Notes under the pieces: generated by a model
Databases searched by the model: none
Seen by the model: the letters and a program-made list of their open reading frames with translations, nothing else
What the model was told of the DNA's origin: nothing
Part shown: positions 5,505 through 7,896 of the stretch, piece by piece
Position numbering within the stretch: position 1 is the stretch's first letter
How the letters are laid out: the number at the start of each line of letters is the position of its first letter
Program-made: the position numbers and the translations under genes
Source: Planctomycetota bacterium
GTDB taxonomy: Bacteria; Planctomycetota; Phycisphaerae; Phycisphaerales; SM1A02
Reading direction: 5' to 3'
Assembly: GCA_027295365.1 (NCBI GenBank)
Contig: JAPULD010000166.1
Location: 1 to 7,896 of the forward strand
Length of the DNA: 7,896 nt

Positions 5505-7896
5505 TCAGTTCTCGATGTTCACTCGGTTCAGGGCTCGCTCGATTCGCTCCGAGAGGTCCTTCAAGTGCACGATCGTGTATTCATCGACCTGACCCGTGTC
5601 CGTCTTCTCAAGCATGCCATCGACTCGATCCTTGAGTTGACGCAATTCCTCGGACGCAAGCGTGCGAATGGGACGCGGCATGCGGAACGACGAACCCGAG
5701 AGCCCGATCAGGCGATCGACCATGACCGACTGCAGATTTCGCCTCAGGCTCGAGATCATGGGCTGCCGGTTGGTGTAGGTCATCCCATCGAGGTCAATGT
5801 CGAGTTCGGTGTAGATGGCGTTGGACAACGTTGACAGCAATTCGGGCAACGTCAACGCGTCCTCTTCGCCGGGCGTACGAAGTTCGTTGTCGTACACGCG
5901 TTTGAGCGTGGAGGGATTGAGGATCATGGAAAGGACCGATCCCTGCACGCCCATGATCCGGTCATGCACATCCCAGGTCGAGTCGGAGCGCGACTCGTAG
6001 CCGCCCCGGTCTGACCATTTGTCAACCGTCATGTGCAGCATCATGTTGATGTCGAGGCCAAACGCTTCATCGTTCAACGCGTTGTCGATCACGAACTTCA
6101 AGGCGGCACGTTGCTGCTTGGGGCTCACGACCTTGATGGGGATGCGGCCGTTCGGATCGCCTTTGTGGTCGCGATTGATCGAGGCTCCGCCGATCCAGTT
6201 GGCCATCATGCTGAGGACGCGAGTCTGCTGTCCCATCAACGTGTTGTAGCCACGACGGACGCCGGCCCAGCTTTCGCCTTCGCGGACGAATCGGTCGAGG
6301 ATCCTGGTTCGCAAGTCGCGAACGAGCCTCATCTGGTTTTCAGCATAATCAAGGGGCTCGGCGCTGAAGTCGTAACGCCTGGCCAACGGATCGGGACCTC
6401 TGACGTCATCGTCGGTCAGGTACGCCAGTTCGGGTTCCGCGACGCGTTTCAGCACGTCTTTCGGATCGTCCATGGTGTACCCATATTCGATGGCCCACAT
6501 GTCGTAAGGCCCGAGGTCGATCATGGCGTAGTCGCCCTGAATATCGCCCGACTCCACGTTGAAGTTGGGCGGGTTGTAATCCATCACCGATCCGGTGAAG
6601 GCTTTCTTGCCTCGCAACTCGGCCGAGTTGATCTCTTCGAGGGTGTACACGCTCGAAGCCTTGAAATTGTGTCGAAGCCCAAGCGTATGACCCACTTCGT
6701 GCGCCACGAGGTCGGCCAGCATGGGACCGACGAACCATTCGGGAATGCCATCGAGGATGTCGCCTTCCTCGTCTTCTTCCTTGTCATCGAGCAGACCCAT
6801 CGCGGTCAAGGAAAGGTGGCCGAACGCCATATCGAAGGCTTTGCCATGAGCGGCCATGCACATCGCTTGATCGTTGCCCAGCCATTCATTGAGCATGGCG
6901 AGCTCTTCGTTCTGAAGCAACGCCGTGTCAGAATTGAGGATGTCACTGATGTTGGTCATGGTCTCGCCCCGTGCGCGTCGGGCCAGGATCTCTTCCCGTT
7001 GGATTGGAGACGACATCAGGATCCTGGGATCCCATTCCGGATTCTCTTCAAGCCACATCATGGTCTCGGGCGTAAAGCCTTCGATCGCCATTTCAGGCAT
7101 CAATTCATGTTTCCAACCCCAGAAGGCACGGATCCAGCCATCCGTCAGGACGATGTCAGCATCGAGGATCTGACCGGTCAGGGGATGCGCCCTTGAGGGG
7201 CCGATCGCGGTGGAGATGTCGTTGTTCAACCACCGCATGAAGTTGTAACGCACATCCTCGGGATCCTTGTCCATGTGCGCGCCGGTGGTTTTGTCCTGGT
7301 AATACACTTCGATGGCGCCGTCGATGCCGATGTTCTCGAACGCGCGGTTCCACCAGAGAATGCCATCTCGAACCCAGCGACGATATCGAACGGGAACCGT
7401 GTGCTCGATGTAAAAGATGATCGGTTCCTTGGGAGGGCTGAGCTTCAGCTTGGGATCGCGTTTCTCAAGGTGCCATCGATTGATGTGACGAACCCATTTC
7501 TCGCTTGGCTTGTATTTGCCCAGATCGCGATGAGTCGTCAGGAAATAACCCACGCGAGTGTCCGCGACGCGGGGGCGATACCCCGTGTTGTCGGGAATCT
7601 TGCTGAGCGAATAGTGATACGTCTGCAAGAGGCCCTGAGCGTTGGGGACTTCAAAGGCAAGCTCGACGTTCTGGGGGAACGCCTTGGCGGTGGTGATCGA
7701 AGCCAGCTTCGGATTCAATCCACCCAGGAACCGGCCGAAGATCTTGCTTGAATTCTGGATCAAAAGTTCGTTGAGGCTGATCACGGGTTGACCCGAAGGT
7801 CCCATCGCCACGATCTTGACGTCCGTCAGGATCGTGTCGGTGAACAGTCGTTTGACTGAACTTTTCGATTCCGGGTCGCCTGAGGATCGCGTTCCG
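5505..7896 (-). CDS. Zinc-dependent metalloprotease, DUF5117/DUF4953 type (partial, 5' end outside window)
   Basis: Large metzincin-like metallopeptidase; 796 residues are visible and the frame stays open to the right edge, so the GTG at 7811 is not the true start. The zinc site is HEVGHTLGLRH (6669-6701), the HExxHxxGxxH pattern with three zinc-binding His and the catalytic Glu. SVMDYN follows (Met codon at 6582-6584), a good candidate for the Met-turn under the active site. Upstream, RRWVRDGILWWNRAFE and IGPSRAHPLTGQILDADIVL are typical of the DUF5117/DUF4953 proteins found in Planctomycetota and Bacteroidota. The C-terminal part is mostly helical and ends with a likely coiled-coil helix (LSERIERALNRVNIEN). 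Family members normally carry a signal peptide and act outside the cytoplasm; here that end is missing from the window. The natural substrate is unknown. The gene ends at the bidirectional terminator. Confidence 0.93.
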   Translation of the reverse strand, partial: GTRSSGDPESKSSVKRLFTDTILTDVKIVAMGPSGQPVISLNELLIQNSSKIFGRFLGGLNPKLASITTAKAFPQNVELAFEVPNAQGLLQTYHYSLSKIPDNTGYRPRVADTRVGYFLTTHRDLGKYKPSEKWVRHINRWHLEKRDPKLKLSPPKEPIIFYIEHTVPVRYRRWVRDGILWWNRAFENIGIDGAIEVYYQDKTTGAHMDKDPEDVRYNFMRWLNNDISTAIGPSRAHPLTGQILDADIVLTDGWIRAFWGWKHELMPEMAIEGFTPETMMWLEENPEWDPRILMSSPIQREEILARRARGETMTNISDILNSDTALLQNEELAMLNEWLGNDQAMCMAAHGKAFDMAFGHLSLTAMGLLDDKEEDEEGDILDGIPEWFVGPMLADLVAHEVGHTLGLRHNFKASSVYTLEEINSAELRGKKAFTGSVMDYNPPNFNVESGDIQGDYAMIDLGPYDMWAIEYGYTMDDPKDVLKRVAEPELAYLTDDDVRGPDPLARRYDFSAEPLDYAENQMRLVRDLRTRILDRFVREGESWAGVRRGYNTLMGQQTRVLSMMANWIGGASINRDHKGDPNGRIPIKVVSPKQQRAALKFVIDNALNDEAFGLDINMMLHMTVDKWSDRGGYESRSDSTWDVHDRIMGVQGSVLSMILNPSTLKRVYDNELRTPGEEDALTLPELLSTLSNAIYTELDIDLDGMTYTNRQPMISSLRRNLQSVMVDRLIGLSGSSFRMPRPIRTLASEELRQLKDRVDGMLEKTDTGQVDEYTIVHLKDLSERIERALNRVNIEN

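Noticed and set aside
6033..7196. Plus-strand open frame of 387 codons inside the metalloprotease
   Set aside because: Antisense shadow of a conserved gene with an intact zinc motif; its His/Val/Gly-rich composition is typical of such shadows.
7809..7811. GTG at 7811 as the start of the metalloprotease
   Set aside because: The frame stays open to the window edge and the family has more sequence before this point, so the true start lies outside.

Overview
This window looks like chromosomal DNA of a bacterium, most likely a planctomycete (Planctomycetota). The evidence is a large metzincin-type metalloprotease of the DUF5117/DUF4953 kind, a divergent-type ribosomal protein S21, a membrane pyrophosphatase, and a YacP-like NYN nuclease with a long tail. 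The GC content is moderate and the gene order is unlike that of model bacteria. The phylum call is an inference from gene content. I see no phage, insertion sequence, CRISPR array, rRNA or tRNA.

Layout. Positions 1-1882 (minus) hold the first 627 residues of a K+-dependent membrane-bound pyrophosphatase, cut by the left edge. Positions 2153-2350 (minus) encode ribosomal protein S21, with a good sigma70-type promoter just upstream. Divergent from it, 2493-3224 (plus) encodes a YacP/Rae1-like NYN-domain RNase. Its stop overlaps the start of a DUF2314 lipoprotein gene (3221-3808, plus). Convergent with that pair is pdxH (3862-4458, minus), pyridoxamine 5'-phosphate oxidase. A 217-base divergent region rich in hairpins (4459-4675) separates pdxH from an unrecognised protein with two membrane helices (4676-5419, plus). 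A strong bidirectional terminator (5449-5479) separates that gene from a large zinc metalloprotease gene (5505-7896, minus), cut by the right edge. No gene-free stretch exceeds 300 bases; the longest is 1883-2152.

How the genes work together. They do not form one pathway. They cover energy coupling (pyrophosphatase), translation (S21, and possibly the ribosome-associated nuclease family opposite it), vitamin B6 metabolism (pdxH) and the cell envelope (lipoprotein, two-helix protein, protease). The only clear translational coupling is the ATGA overlap between the NYN nuclease and the DUF2314 lipoprotein.

The most unusual signal is in the pyrophosphatase. Right after the helix carrying the K+-specificity motif, where this family normally has a short loop, the reading frame enters a hydrophilic, acidic, probably beta-rich segment. 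It is at least 100 residues long and has not reached the next membrane helix by the window edge. The topology of the family places it outside the cytoplasm. I found no clear multi-gene undescribed system.
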